From JALZCH01 sp036387135 (lineage in GTDB: Bacteria > Acidobacteriota > Blastocatellia > Pyrinomonadales > Pyrinomonadaceae), in NCBI GenBank assembly GCA_036387135.1, contig DASVUH010000002.1, forward strand, positions 1 to 64,000: 64,000 nucleotides of DNA. The letters run 5' to 3'. The translations under genes were made by a program, and so were the position numbers. Under the pieces are notes generated by a model that made no database searches, was not told the DNA's origin, and worked only from the letters and a program-made list of their open reading frames with translations. How positions within the stretch are numbered: the stretch's first letter is position 1; every line of letters begins with the position of its first letter. Shown one piece after another: positions 25,309-33,749 of this stretch.

Positions 25309-26217
25309 ATGAACAATCGAATTTTATTTAAAACCAAATTATTTGCGTCTTTTATTTTGCTCTGTTTGTGTCTGTCGGCTTTTTCCGTTATTGCGGCGGC
25401 GCAAAACGATAACGGCGCGGCGAGCAAAGAAAAATTGATCGGACTGCTCGAATCAAAGCAATATCAGGCGGCGGATATTGCCGAAGTAATCAGAAAAATC
25501 GGCGTCAATTTTCAACTGACGCCGGAGATTGAAAAAGAGCTGGTCACAGCCGGAGCGCGCCCAGTCGTAATAACTGCCGTTCGCAGCAGTTATCGTCCCG
25601 CAATTGTCGGCGGTAAAAACATCGGCGCAAAATCACTGCCGCCTAAAAATCAAAATGCGCCTAAAATCCCCAACAACGCGAAAAACAATGTTACGAATTA
25701 CGACGTTTTGATTGATCAGGCTCTTTCGCTTTTTTACAAAGACCAAAAAACCGACCGCGCGGTTGAAACCTTGCAGCGCGCGGTAAAGCTCTCGCCGCGC
25801 GATTCGAGGGCTTATCAATCGCTCGGTTTTATGTATCTTTACGGCTACAGAAATTTTCAAGAAGCCGAAGACTTTATGCAAAAAGCCGTCGAACTGGGCG
25901 GCAGCGCGGTTTTCCGCGTCCGTCACTCGCACGATAAAACTTTTTCCTACACCTGCACCGGCTCGCTTTACATCACCGGAAGCGCCGTCAAATTTGAATC
26001 CGACGACAACCGCCACACTTTTCAAACTCCTGATTCCGGCATCGTCAAAATCGCCGAGCTAAGCTCTCTGCGCCGCCTTTTCCAGCGCAAAGGCGGCGCG
26101 TTTAAAATCGTCCTGCGCGACCGGAAAGAAGACGATAAAGACACGTTCAACTTTTCGCCTTTGACCGGCAAAAGCGAAGAATCGGAAATGATTATTCATC
26201 TCGTCGGCAAGTCATAA
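25309..26217 (+). CDS. Secreted TPR-containing protein
   Basis: A 302-residue exported protein closing the signalling cluster. The signal peptide is residues 1-34 (FASFILLCLCLSAFSVIAA, AAQ). The N-terminal domain (about 40-100) is helical. Residues 136-200 hold about two TPR helices (TLQRAVKLSPRDSRAYQSLG, EAEDFMQKAVELGG). The C-terminal 90 residues are a beta-rich domain resembling a PH-like fold (GSLYITGSAVKFES, GAFKIVLRDRKE), which I name only as a possibility. AGGAG lies ten bases before the ATG. A 31-base gap from the kinase gene indicates one operon, and a strong terminator follows. Probably a periplasmic scaffold or sensor partner. Confidence 0.75.
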   Translation: MNNRILFKTKLFASFILLCLCLSAFSVIAAAQNDNGAASKEKLIGLLESKQYQAADIAEVIRKIGVNFQLTPEIEKELVTAGARPVVITAVRSSYRPAIVGGKNIGAKSLPPKNQNAPKIPNNAKNNVTNYDVLIDQALSLFYKDQKTDRAVETLQRAVKLSPRDSRAYQSLGFMYLYGYRNFQEAEDFMQKAVELGGSAVFRVRHSHDKTFSYTCTGSLYITGSAVKFESDDNRHTFQTPDSGIVKIAELSSLRRLFQRKGGAFKIVLRDRKEDDKDTFNFSPLTGKSEESEMIIHLVGKS

Positions 26218-26243
26218 GAATTTAACCTCAGTTCGACAAAAGA

Positions 26244-26305
26244 TTTTCAAAAAACATCGGGTCGCCGAATGAATCTACATTCGGCGACCCGATGTTTTTT
26301 GAAAA
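26244..26305. terminator. Bidirectional terminator, 28-bp perfect stem
   Basis: Positions 26244-26271 pair perfectly with 26278-26305 around the loop AATCTA. T runs occur on both strands at the stem base. It separates the convergent TPR and subtilisin genes. Confidence 0.92.
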
Positions 26306-26358
26306 GAAATGTGAGCCGTTCGATCAATACTCAAATTCAGGTTCTCAGAAGCAATTAT

Positions 26359-28665
26359 TTACTTCAATGTTGTAGCGCCTACAACAGTTGTGTAGCTTGA
26401 AAAAACCGAACCGTTAAAAGCGCGAACGCGGTAGCGATAAGCCGTATTTGCGGCAAGTCCGGTGTTGGCAAAGCTCTTTACCCCGGCTCCGACAGTGGCG
26501 ATTTGAGCAAAGTTGGTGCAAGTTGATCCTGCGCATCTTTCGACGGCAAATCCGGTTTCATTCGTCGCATTATCCAGCCAGGTCAGGTTGATTTGCGATC
26601 TTGAAGCCGCTTTGGCGGTTAATCCGCTGGGGTCTTCCGGCGTCGGATCGGGAATTGCGTTCATTGCGGCAGTTCCATCGCCAAAGATCATTGCATTGTT
26701 TGCGGCTGCGGAAACGTCAGCCATTAAAACGCCGTCACTCATCAGAACACCATCGCCCATGACAATGCCGTCACCCATGACAATCCCGTCGCTCATCAAA
26801 ACGCCGTCGTTCATCAAAACGCCGCTGGCGAGAAACGTCAAACCGTCGCCCATCGTAATACCTGTGACAGTTAAGATGCTGTCGCCCATTACAATGCCGT
26901 CGCTCATCAATACGCCGTCGCTCATCAATACGCCGTTTGTTTCAACCGTCATATCGCTCAAAGTGTAACCCAAACCATAAACCTTCTGATATTTGGTTAT
27001 CAGGTTACTTCCCTTAGCATACGAATAATCCGTTATAATGCCCTGGCTCCAGGGAATCGTATTACCGGCAATCACGCTCTGCGGCGCGGGCGGGGTGAGA
27101 ACGGTCAAAAGCGGCGAACCGAGAAGGATCGAGAGAGATAAATCCTGACGCACTAATCTGGCGAGCCGAACTGCGCCGTCAATATTTACCTGACCTGCTC
27201 CCTGCTCAAAATTATTGTGGTTTGGCAGTAATTGAGCCGAGTACATCAAAAGCACTTTGGCGAGATTGGGCGTCAATTTCGGATTGGCTTGCAGCATCAG
27301 CGCTACTGCGCCCGAAACAACTGGGGTTGCCATCGAGGTTCCTGACAAATACATCTGCTCTTTTGTATCTCTTGAGCTGACATCAGCATCGAGCGTCGGA
27401 TTTTGCGTAACCAGTGCGTTGTTTGGTGATTGAGCGTCAATAATCTTGTTGCCCGGAGCAACTAAATCGGGTTTGACGAGGTTGTCGTAGTGCTTGACAC
27501 CTGTTGAATCAGTCCAGAAAGAGCGCGTCGGACCTTTGGAGCTGTAAGTCGCCATCACGTCGTCGAGTCTGGAATCGCTGCCGAATGTATTTGTCGCACC
27601 GACGGTAATCACGGAAGGATCGTTTCCGGGCGCGTGAATCTGACCGTAGAGCTTGTTGCCTGAAGAATCTTTGCCTTCATTACCGGCAGCGGCGACTACG
27701 ACAATACCGGCATCAACCAATTTTCTGGCTGCGATGCAAATCGGATCGTTTTTGTACGAATCAACAGCCGCCGTTCCCAAACTTAAATTAACGACTTTAA
27801 TGTTATAAGCCGTATTTGCGCGGTTTGTATAAATCCAATCAAGAGCGTTGAGAAGTGCCGTCGTTGTGCCTCTGCCGTTTGCATCGAGAACTCTGAGGTT
27901 GATGATTTTGGCGTTTCTGGCAATTCCCTCGTAAGCGCCGCCTGAAACCCAGCCGTTTCCGGCAGCCGTTGTCGCCACATGAGTTCCGTGTCCGTAAGGA
28001 TCATCAGTGCGGTTTTCTCCCGTGAAATCCTGCGAATAAACAATTCGTGAGCTGCCGTCTACGCCTTTTGTTGCGGTGTGAGCAGTGTAAATACCCGAAT
28101 CAAGAACAGCAATGCCGACTCCAGTACCGTCCAGAGAGTTGGTACCGAGAATTGAGCGAACAGCATCGGTTCCGGTCGTCAGAGTTACGTGACCGAGCGA
28201 TTTCGTCGGACGTTCAAGCGAGAGGTAACCGACATCGGTGCGAGCGGCAATGTTATCAATATCGCTGGCTTTTACTTTGTAAGATTTAAAATTAAAGCTC
28301 GCAAAAGATTTCTTTACGACCGCGCCTCGATTTGTTAATTCGGTTGTTAAACCGCTTGACCAGGTGCTGGCGGGATCAACGATAACGTCAAGGAAAGTGC
28401 TGCCCGAAACTGAGTTCTTTCTTTGCTTCAAATCCGCCGCAACTTTCTGCTTGGTTAATGAATCGGAAGAACCGGTCAGGTCGGTCATCATAATGCCCTT
28501 TAAAGGGGTGTCGGTTTTTCCTTCCGACTTCTGTTCAGCGTCCAATTTTTGATTGGTTGAGGAAAGCGGCTCTTGTGCCCAAATTACTGATAATTGAAAG
28601 GATTGTAGGCACATCGCCAGCACGACGGCGATTGTTGAGAATTTGGGAAGAAGTGTCTTATTCAT
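26359..28665 (-). CDS. Subtilisin-family (S8) protease with DG-hexapeptide block and FN3
   Basis: A 768-residue secreted protease. The signal peptide is about residues 1-31 and an inhibitor-like propeptide is about 80-155. The S8 catalytic domain follows with Asp189 (AVLDSGIY), His226 (YGHGTHVA) and Ser444 (SGTSMATP). After a linker, residues about 575-650 contain ten or so hexapeptides of the form DG(V/I)(L/V)M(S/G/N), interrupted twice. The last 90 residues are a fibronectin type III domain. AGGAG precedes the ATG. The hexapeptide block has no family name I can give; it could be a compact beta-solenoid or surface-binding segment. The gene stands alone, with a palindrome at 28747-28762 upstream. 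Confidence 0.92.
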   Translation of the reverse strand: MNKTLLPKFSTIAVVLAMCLQSFQLSVIWAQEPLSSTNQKLDAEQKSEGKTDTPLKGIMMTDLTGSSDSLTKQKVAADLKQRKNSVSGSTFLDVIVDPASTWSSGLTTELTNRGAVVKKSFASFNFKSYKVKASDIDNIAARTDVGYLSLERPTKSLGHVTLTTGTDAVRSILGTNSLDGTGVGIAVLDSGIYTAHTATKGVDGSSRIVYSQDFTGENRTDDPYGHGTHVATTAAGNGWVSGGAYEGIARNAKIINLRVLDANGRGTTTALLNALDWIYTNRANTAYNIKVVNLSLGTAAVDSYKNDPICIAARKLVDAGIVVVAAAGNEGKDSSGNKLYGQIHAPGNDPSVITVGATNTFGSDSRLDDVMATYSSKGPTRSFWTDSTGVKHYDNLVKPDLVAPGNKIIDAQSPNNALVTQNPTLDADVSSRDTKEQMYLSGTSMATPVVSGAVALMLQANPKLTPNLAKVLLMYSAQLLPNHNNFEQGAGQVNIDGAVRLARLVRQDLSLSILLGSPLLTVLTPPAPQSVIAGNTIPWSQGIITDYSYAKGSNLITKYQKVYGLGYTLSDMTVETNGVLMSDGVLMSDGIVMGDSILTVTGITMGDGLTFLASGVLMNDGVLMSDGIVMGDGIVMGDGVLMSDGVLMADVSAAANNAMIFGDGTAAMNAIPDPTPEDPSGLTAKAASRSQINLTWLDNATNETGFAVERCAGSTCTNFAQIATVGAGVKSFANTGLAANTAYRYRVRAFNGSVFSSYTTVVGATTLK

Positions 28666-28746
28666 TGTTCGTTGCTCCTGTAGCTTCTCTATTTCAAAAA
28701 AGCTGTAACCTTAATTTCGGGAAGTAAATTTCTTTTCAAATGATCC

Positions 28747-28762
28747 GTCATATCAATATGAC
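28747..28762. promoter_or_regulatory. 16-bp palindrome upstream of the subtilisin gene
   Basis: GTCATAT-CA-ATATGAC, perfectly symmetric, 82 bases before the subtilisin start codon: a candidate operator. The remainder of 28666-29098 shows a looser inverted pair (AACTTCAA at 28825-28832, TTGAAGTT at 28858-28865) and no gene. Confidence 0.4.
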
Positions 28763-29098
28763 TCGGCAGATTATAATCAAACGGCGTGCCAGAAACCTAA
28801 CTACTCACAACAAAGAGCTTGACTAACTTCAACATGAAAACCGCCGCTTTAGTTTGATTGAAGTTGAATTAACTTTTCAGTCAAAATGACAGAAAATGAA
28901 TGAACGATTTCGGCAGAATAAAAGCAGGCGAAACAAAATGCTCACCCTAAAATACCGTCTGCGGCGTTTCATTGCGGGCTTTGCGTTTGCAGTTCCAAAA
29001 AACCGATAAAAGTTTGATGGTTTGTAGATATTTTAGCGAAATTGAGTTACCTTCCCTTTACTGTTTGCCGAAAATTCATCAGAAAAAGCGAGAAAACT

Positions 29099-30226
29099 AT
29101 GAGCAAGAAAATAAACCGGCGCGATTTTGTTTTAACGGGAGCGGCTGCTGCTGTTTTGACCAAAACAGGCTTTGGTCAGGCTCCGGCGGTTCAGCGCGGC
29201 GCGGTTAAACCCGTTGTCGTCGCATCCTCAAACGGTCACGAATATAAAAACGGCGGGGCGCAGACCTGCGTCGAAAAGGCTTTTGCGATGATCACATCAG
29301 GTGCCGACGTTCTCGACGCCGTTGTTGCCGGAGTCGCTTTGAACGAATTAGACCCAAGGGACGCAAGCGTCGGCTACGGCGGTTTGCCGAATGCGGACGG
29401 CATTGTGCAGCTCGACGCTTCCGTGATGCACGGACCGAAAAAACGCGCCGGCGCGGTCGCCTCGCTCGAAGGCGTGCGGACGCCCGCGGCAATCGCGCAA
29501 ATGGTCGCCGAGCAAACCGATCATCATTTAATCGTCGGCGCGGGCGCGCAAGAGTTCGCCAGAAATATGGGTGTTAAAATCGAAGACGATTTAAATACCG
29601 AACGCTCACGGCGTCTCTGGCTCGAATGGAAACGCCGAACCGATCCGCAGCATTATCTCGACCCGGCAAAACGCGCCGAATTGTGGCGGCGCGAGGTTTT
29701 GCGGATGGTTGATGAAGGCAAGATTCATCCGGCGCATTATTACGGCACGATAAATTGCAACGCGATTAACGCGAAAGGCGAGATTTGCGGCGTGACGACG
29801 ACGAGCGGTCTGGCTTGGAAAATTCCCGGCAGAGTCGGCGATTCGCCGATTTTGGGAGCGGGTTTGTATGTTGACGGAGCGGTCGGCGCAGCGGGTTCGA
29901 CGGGACGCGGCGAAGCGAATTTGTATAATTTATGCTCGTTTCTGATTGTCGAAGAAATGCGGCGCGGCGCGCGCCCGAAAGATGCCGGAATGACGGCGCT
30001 GAAAAGAATCAGAGACAACACAATCGAAAAGCGCCTGTTGACGACTCGCGGCGCGCCGAATTTCGGAATTAATTTTTATATTCTCAATGCAAAAGGCGAA
30101 TACGCGGGCGTGACGATGTACGAGCAGGAAGGCGGTTACAAACCGTCGTTTGCCGTCTGCACGGAATCGGGCGCGCAAATCATCCGCAGCGAGCCTTTAA
30201 TTCCCGGAAATTTACGCGAAAGCTGA
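29099..30226 (+). CDS. Glycosylasparaginase-like Ntn hydrolase, Tat-exported
   Basis: A 375-residue N-terminal-nucleophile hydrolase of the N4-(beta-N-acetylglucosaminyl)-L-asparaginase/isoaspartyl peptidase family. It should cleave the GlcNAc-Asn bond or beta-aspartyl peptides after autoproteolysis. The start MSKKINRRDFVLTGAAAA is a twin-arginine signal (RRDF). An earlier in-frame TTG at 29042 would bury it. The alpha subunit has DVLDAVVAG and the DASVGYGGLPN region. The predicted scissile site is YYG-T with nucleophile Thr217, within YYGTINCNAIN instead of the animal HDTIG. GVTTTSGLAWKIPGRVGDSP and GAVGAAGSTGRGE line the substrate pocket. Family length is normal; the gene is a single unit. 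Confidence 0.9.
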   Translation: MSKKINRRDFVLTGAAAAVLTKTGFGQAPAVQRGAVKPVVVASSNGHEYKNGGAQTCVEKAFAMITSGADVLDAVVAGVALNELDPRDASVGYGGLPNADGIVQLDASVMHGPKKRAGAVASLEGVRTPAAIAQMVAEQTDHHLIVGAGAQEFARNMGVKIEDDLNTERSRRLWLEWKRRTDPQHYLDPAKRAELWRREVLRMVDEGKIHPAHYYGTINCNAINAKGEICGVTTTSGLAWKIPGRVGDSPILGAGLYVDGAVGAAGSTGRGEANLYNLCSFLIVEEMRRGARPKDAGMTALKRIRDNTIEKRLLTTRGAPNFGINFYILNAKGEYAGVTMYEQEGGYKPSFAVCTESGAQIIRSEPLIPGNLRES

Positions 30227-30248
30227 TAAAAATGCGGGAATCAGCTCC

Positions 30249-30347
30249 AAACTGTCAACTATAAACTGTTAACTGTAAACTGTTTTGGATGGAAACCGGG
30301 GTTTTCTGCAAGACAGTTTATAGTTTAGAGTTGATAGTTGACAGTTT
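30249..30347. repeat. AACTGTN heptamer arrays, facing inverted
   Basis: A 35-base left arm (30249-30283) of five AACTGTN units and a 35-base right arm (30313-30347) of the complementary units, separated by 29 bases. It fills the gap between the asparaginase stop (30226) and the zinc-ribbon gene (30384). Confidence 0.88.
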
Positions 30348-30383
30348 GCATCATCAGAAAGTCTCGAAAATTAAGTAATCGGA

Positions 30384-31199
30384 ATGAAAATTTGCCCGAC
30401 CTGCCAAACCACTTACGCGGACGATTCAAACATCTTCTGTCTGAACGACGGCACGACGCTTGTTGACGCGCAAAATTTCCGTCAAACCCAGACGCAAGCG
30501 CCGAGAAAATCAAACGCGCCGCTCGTGCTGGCGATTTTGGCTGCTTTTGCGATTTTCGCCGTCGTCATCGGCGCTGTCGGATTGTATTTGTTTACGAGAG
30601 GCGGCGGCAAAGGCGAAGAACCGAAAGCAAACGCGAACGCCGCGCGCGCCGAGAATCAAAACAAAGCGACCGTCAACGTTAACGCGAATCAAGGTTTATC
30701 CTCGGTTCAAATCGAAACGAATCGCGCGTCAAATGTCAAAGCCCAAACTTCGCCCGCCGCGAACGTTCCGCCGCGAATCGTTGCTTCGGCTTCGTCGGTC
30801 AGAAGTCAGGATCGAGGCAATTTTTATTTTCCCAATTTCGCTTTTGACAACAATCCGGTGACCGCCTGGTGCGAAGGCGCGGGCGGCGAAGGCGTCGGCG
30901 AATGGCTCAATTTTGAATTCGACCGCACGGTCAATCTGCGGCAAATCAAAATTCAGCCCGGCTATTTTAAAACCGCCGCAATCTGGCGCGACAACAATCG
31001 GGTTGCCGAAGCATTGATTGAGTTTTCCGATGGCACGAGCCGAACCGCCGCGTTCTCAGATCAAATGCAAACTCAAACCATTGATGTCGGACAAAAACAA
31101 ACGCGCTGGGTGCGAATCACAATCGAAGACATTTACCAGGGCGCGCACGACTCCGCAGACACCTTAATTTCCGAAGTCTCGTTCGTCACAGAACCCTAA
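30384..31199 (+). CDS. Zinc-ribbon membrane protein with NADase-type glycan-binding domain
   Basis: A 271-residue protein. The N-terminal zinc ribbon is half conserved (CPTC at 4-7, then FCLNDGT), as usual in acidobacterial paralogues. After a linker there is one membrane span (about 50-72), then an Asn/Ala-rich linker. The C-terminal domain (about 130-271) resembles a discoidin (F5/8 C) or NADase-type glycan-binding fold (FAFDNNPVTAWCEGAGGEGVGEWLNFEF). The ligand module is predicted outside the membrane. The start has only a weak ribosome site. It is a paralogue of the next gene (shared zinc ribbon and span, different C-terminal domain), and both are flanked by heptamer arrays. Function unknown; envelope sensing or glycan binding is inferred. 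Confidence 0.85.
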   Translation: MKICPTCQTTYADDSNIFCLNDGTTLVDAQNFRQTQTQAPRKSNAPLVLAILAAFAIFAVVIGAVGLYLFTRGGGKGEEPKANANAARAENQNKATVNVNANQGLSSVQIETNRASNVKAQTSPAANVPPRIVASASSVRSQDRGNFYFPNFAFDNNPVTAWCEGAGGEGVGEWLNFEFDRTVNLRQIKIQPGYFKTAAIWRDNNRVAEALIEFSDGTSRTAAFSDQMQTQTIDVGQKQTRWVRITIEDIYQGAHDSADTLISEVSFVTEP

Positions 31200-31202
31200 A
31201 AT

Positions 31203-31338
31203 CAATTACGAATTACGAATTACGAATTACGAATGTCGGAATTTGTTTTTTTTAAGTTACCAAACGCGCCTGTTTGCGGTTACAATTAGCCGTTTGCAAG
31301 AAACTAAATCGTAATTCGTAATTTGAAATTCGTAATTG
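31203..31338. repeat. ATTACGA heptamer arrays, facing inverted
   Basis: Left arm 31203-31232 has four ATTACGA units. The right arm 31310-31338 has the complementary TCGTAAT units, with a 77-base spacer. The right arm ends three bases before the ATG of the next gene. Confidence 0.88.
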
Positions 31339-31341
31339 CTT

Positions 31342-32307
31342 ATGAAAGTTTGTCCGGCTTGTCGCACGACTTTTGACGATTCGCAGAATTTTTGTTTGAC
31401 CGACGGAACGCCGCTCGTTACCGCCGAAGCCGAACCGGAGACGGAGACGGTTGTCGTTCAGCGCGAATCAAGCGTCCCACCGAGGAGTCACCAATCGCTG
31501 CCGCGAACGCCCGCCGCGCGTTCGGCAGCGCCGACCGCAAAAAAATCGAATACGGGCTTGATTGTCGCCGGCGCGCTCGCCGCTGTTCTGCTCATTGCGA
31601 TTGTGGCGGGCGCGTGGCGGATGATGTCGCGCGGCAGCCAAAGCGACAACGGCAATCAACAAATCGCGCAGACAAACGCGGACTCGATTCCGAATTCAAA
31701 TCTGAATTTAAATTCAAATTTAAACTTAAATTCAAGCTCCGCGCCGCGCAATTATCCGCCCGCCGATGTGAAGAATCCAACCAACGCCGCAAACGCGAAC
31801 CAGGAGACGACTTATCCGTCCGCCGATGTTTTGCCGAGCGGCGAGACGCGAGTCTCCGAAGATTCTCCGCCGCCTCCGCCCCCAGCGCCTGCGCGCAATA
31901 TTCCCGCCCGCCAGGCGACGACAATTCGCAGAGAAGTTTCCAGCACGATCAATTCGTGGGCGAAAGCGATTGAATCCGGCGATTTAAACCGGCATTTAAG
32001 CTATTACGCAGATACGCTCGAATATTATTACACCGCGCGGGGTTTCTCGGTAAATCAAGTGCGCGCCGATAAGCAGCGCGCTTTCGAGGCTTTTGACGAC
32101 ATCGAGTTCAACGTCAGCAACCTCCGCGTAATCACCGAAAGTGAGGACCGCGTGACCATCATTTACGACAAAGAATGGGCTTTCGCAAACGGCGAACGAA
32201 CCACCGAGGGCAAAGTTCAATCGCAGCTTACGCTGCAAAGAATCAACGGGCGCTGGCTGATTGTCGGGGAAAGAGATTTAAAAGTTTATTACCAGCAAAG
32301 CCGGTAA
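31342..32307 (+). CDS. Zinc-ribbon membrane protein with NTF2-like domain
   Basis: A 321-residue paralogue of the preceding zinc-ribbon protein. Residues 1-25 are MKVCPACRTTFDDSQNFCL (CPAC plus a single Cys). One membrane span lies near 73-92. The low-complexity linker contains a DNA-level 18-base repeat giving NSNLNLNSNLNLNS, followed by a Pro-rich stretch. The C-terminal domain (about 190-321) matches the NTF2/SnoaL-like fold (EVSSTINSWAKAIESGDLNRH ending in RWLIVGERDLKVYY). The ATG at 31342 follows the inverted heptamer array by three bases and lacks a Shine-Dalgarno sequence. The in-frame TTG at 31336 lies in the repeat and was rejected. Function unknown. Confidence 0.82.
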   Translation: MKVCPACRTTFDDSQNFCLTDGTPLVTAEAEPETETVVVQRESSVPPRSHQSLPRTPAARSAAPTAKKSNTGLIVAGALAAVLLIAIVAGAWRMMSRGSQSDNGNQQIAQTNADSIPNSNLNLNSNLNLNSSSAPRNYPPADVKNPTNAANANQETTYPSADVLPSGETRVSEDSPPPPPPAPARNIPARQATTIRREVSSTINSWAKAIESGDLNRHLSYYADTLEYYYTARGFSVNQVRADKQRAFEAFDDIEFNVSNLRVITESEDRVTIIYDKEWAFANGERTTEGKVQSQLTLQRINGRWLIVGERDLKVYYQQSR

Positions 32308-32320
32308 AATCGGAGCGGCG

Positions 32321-32812
32321 ATGAAATCGGATGAAATCACTTTTCGCACGGCTAGGAACCGCGACGGTGAAAAAATCAAACAAATCGTTTTCGGAGTTTT
32401 GCGCGAATACGGCTTAGAGCCTGATTGCGGCGGAACGGACGCCGATTTAAACGACATCGAAGCCAATTACAGCGGGCGCGGCGGTTTGTTTGAAGTTTTG
32501 GAAACGCCCGCAGGCGAGATTGTCGGCACCGTGGGGCTTTATCCGATTACGGCGGAAACCGTCGAGCTGAGAAAAATGTATTTCGCCAAAGAAATTCGCG
32601 GTCTCGGACTCGGCAAACAAACTCTGCAAAGGATGATCGAACGCGCCGCCGCGCTTGGATTTAAAAGAATCTATCTCGAAACAAACACTCGCTTGAAAGA
32701 GGCTATCGGGCTTTACCGAAAATTCGGTTTTACGGAAACCGACGAAAAACACGCCGCGCGCTGCGATCAAGCATTCATCCTCGAATTAGAAAATGAAAGC
32801 TCTCAGGTTTGA
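32321..32812 (+). CDS. GNAT-family N-acetyltransferase
   Basis: A 163-residue single-domain GNAT. The conserved core is ETVELRKMYFAKEIRGLGLGKQTLQRMIERA, where RGLGLGK is the acetyl-CoA pyrophosphate loop. It is followed by LGFKRIYLETNTRLKEAIGLYRKFGF. The substrate cannot be told. GGAG precedes the ATG by five bases. Its 3' end overlaps the alcohol dehydrogenase gene by 20 bases on the same strand, so the two are coupled. The 14-base gap from the zinc-ribbon gene could place all three on one transcript. Confidence 0.88.
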   Translation: MKSDEITFRTARNRDGEKIKQIVFGVLREYGLEPDCGGTDADLNDIEANYSGRGGLFEVLETPAGEIVGTVGLYPITAETVELRKMYFAKEIRGLGLGKQTLQRMIERAAALGFKRIYLETNTRLKEAIGLYRKFGFTETDEKHAARCDQAFILELENESSQV

Positions 32813-33749
32813 AAACAATCAATTAAAACTTGCCGAAATCCCGCGACCGGAAAAATCCGGCGAAGCTCTCGTCCGCGTTTTGCTGTCCGGCGTTTGCAAC
32901 ACCGATTTGGAAATCGTGCGCGGTTACGCCGGATTTCAGGGAACAATCGGACACGAATTTGTCGGCATTGTCGAAAGCGCGCCGGACTCGCCGGATTTAA
33001 TCGACAAACGAGTCGTCGGCGAAATCAACGCCGGTTGCGGCGTTTGCGAGTTATGCGAAAGCGGAGATTCAAGACATTGCCCAAATCGCACTGTGCTGGG
33101 AATTGTCGGGCGCGACGGCGCGCACGCCGAATTTTTGACTTTGCCCACGCCGAATCTGCTCGAAGTGCCGGACGAAATGACAAACGAACAAGCGGTTTTT
33201 GCCGAGCCGCTCGCAGCCGCTTTCGGAATCGCCGAACAAGTTGAAATTTTACCGGAAACTCGTTTGGCTATTGTCGGCGATGGCAAATTAGGCTTGCTTT
33301 GCGCGCAGAGCCTGGCTTTGAAATCGCAGAACGTCTTGCTAGTCGGCAAACACCCGGAAAAAATGCGAATTGCCGAAAGGCGCGGAGTCGAAACAGTTTT
33401 GCTCGACGCGGCGGCAAAACTGAATCGGACTTTCGATGTTGCGGTCGAAGCAAGCGGCTCGGAAAGCGGTTTTCAGACGGCGCTCGATTTGTTAAAACCA
33501 CGCGGGAAATTAGTTTTAAAATCAACTTTTCAAGGCGAGCCGCGCTGGCAGGCGGCGCGCGTCGTGGTTGACGAAATCACGATTGTCGGCTCGCGCTGCG
33601 GCAGATTCGCGCCCGCGCTTCAGCTTTTGAAAAACAAAGCGGTTGATGTTGAGAATATGATTACGGAAGAATTCCGGCTTGAAAACGGCGTTCCGGCGAT
33701 GGAGCGGGCGGCTGAGCGTGGCGTTTTGAAAGTTTTGCTGCGACCATAG
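32793..33749 (+). CDS. Zinc-dependent medium-chain alcohol dehydrogenase
   Basis: A 318-residue MDR-superfamily dehydrogenase, NAD(P)-linked. Catalytic zinc ligands are Cys34 (GVCNTD) and the GHEFVG motif. The structural zinc lobe is intact (CGVCELCESGDSRHC, four Cys). The cofactor domain has a slightly altered Rossmann motif, AIVGDGKLGLLCAQ. It is somewhat short compared with the 340-350 residues of threonine or sorbitol dehydrogenases, lacking part of the C-terminus. The substrate is not predictable. It overlaps the GNAT gene, and its stop codon abuts the stop of umuC exactly, with the two genes converging and no spacer. Confidence 0.88.
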   Translation: MKALRFENNQLKLAEIPRPEKSGEALVRVLLSGVCNTDLEIVRGYAGFQGTIGHEFVGIVESAPDSPDLIDKRVVGEINAGCGVCELCESGDSRHCPNRTVLGIVGRDGAHAEFLTLPTPNLLEVPDEMTNEQAVFAEPLAAAFGIAEQVEILPETRLAIVGDGKLGLLCAQSLALKSQNVLLVGKHPEKMRIAERRGVETVLLDAAAKLNRTFDVAVEASGSESGFQTALDLLKPRGKLVLKSTFQGEPRWQAARVVVDEITIVGSRCGRFAPALQLLKNKAVDVENMITEEFRLENGVPAMERAAERGVLKVLLRP

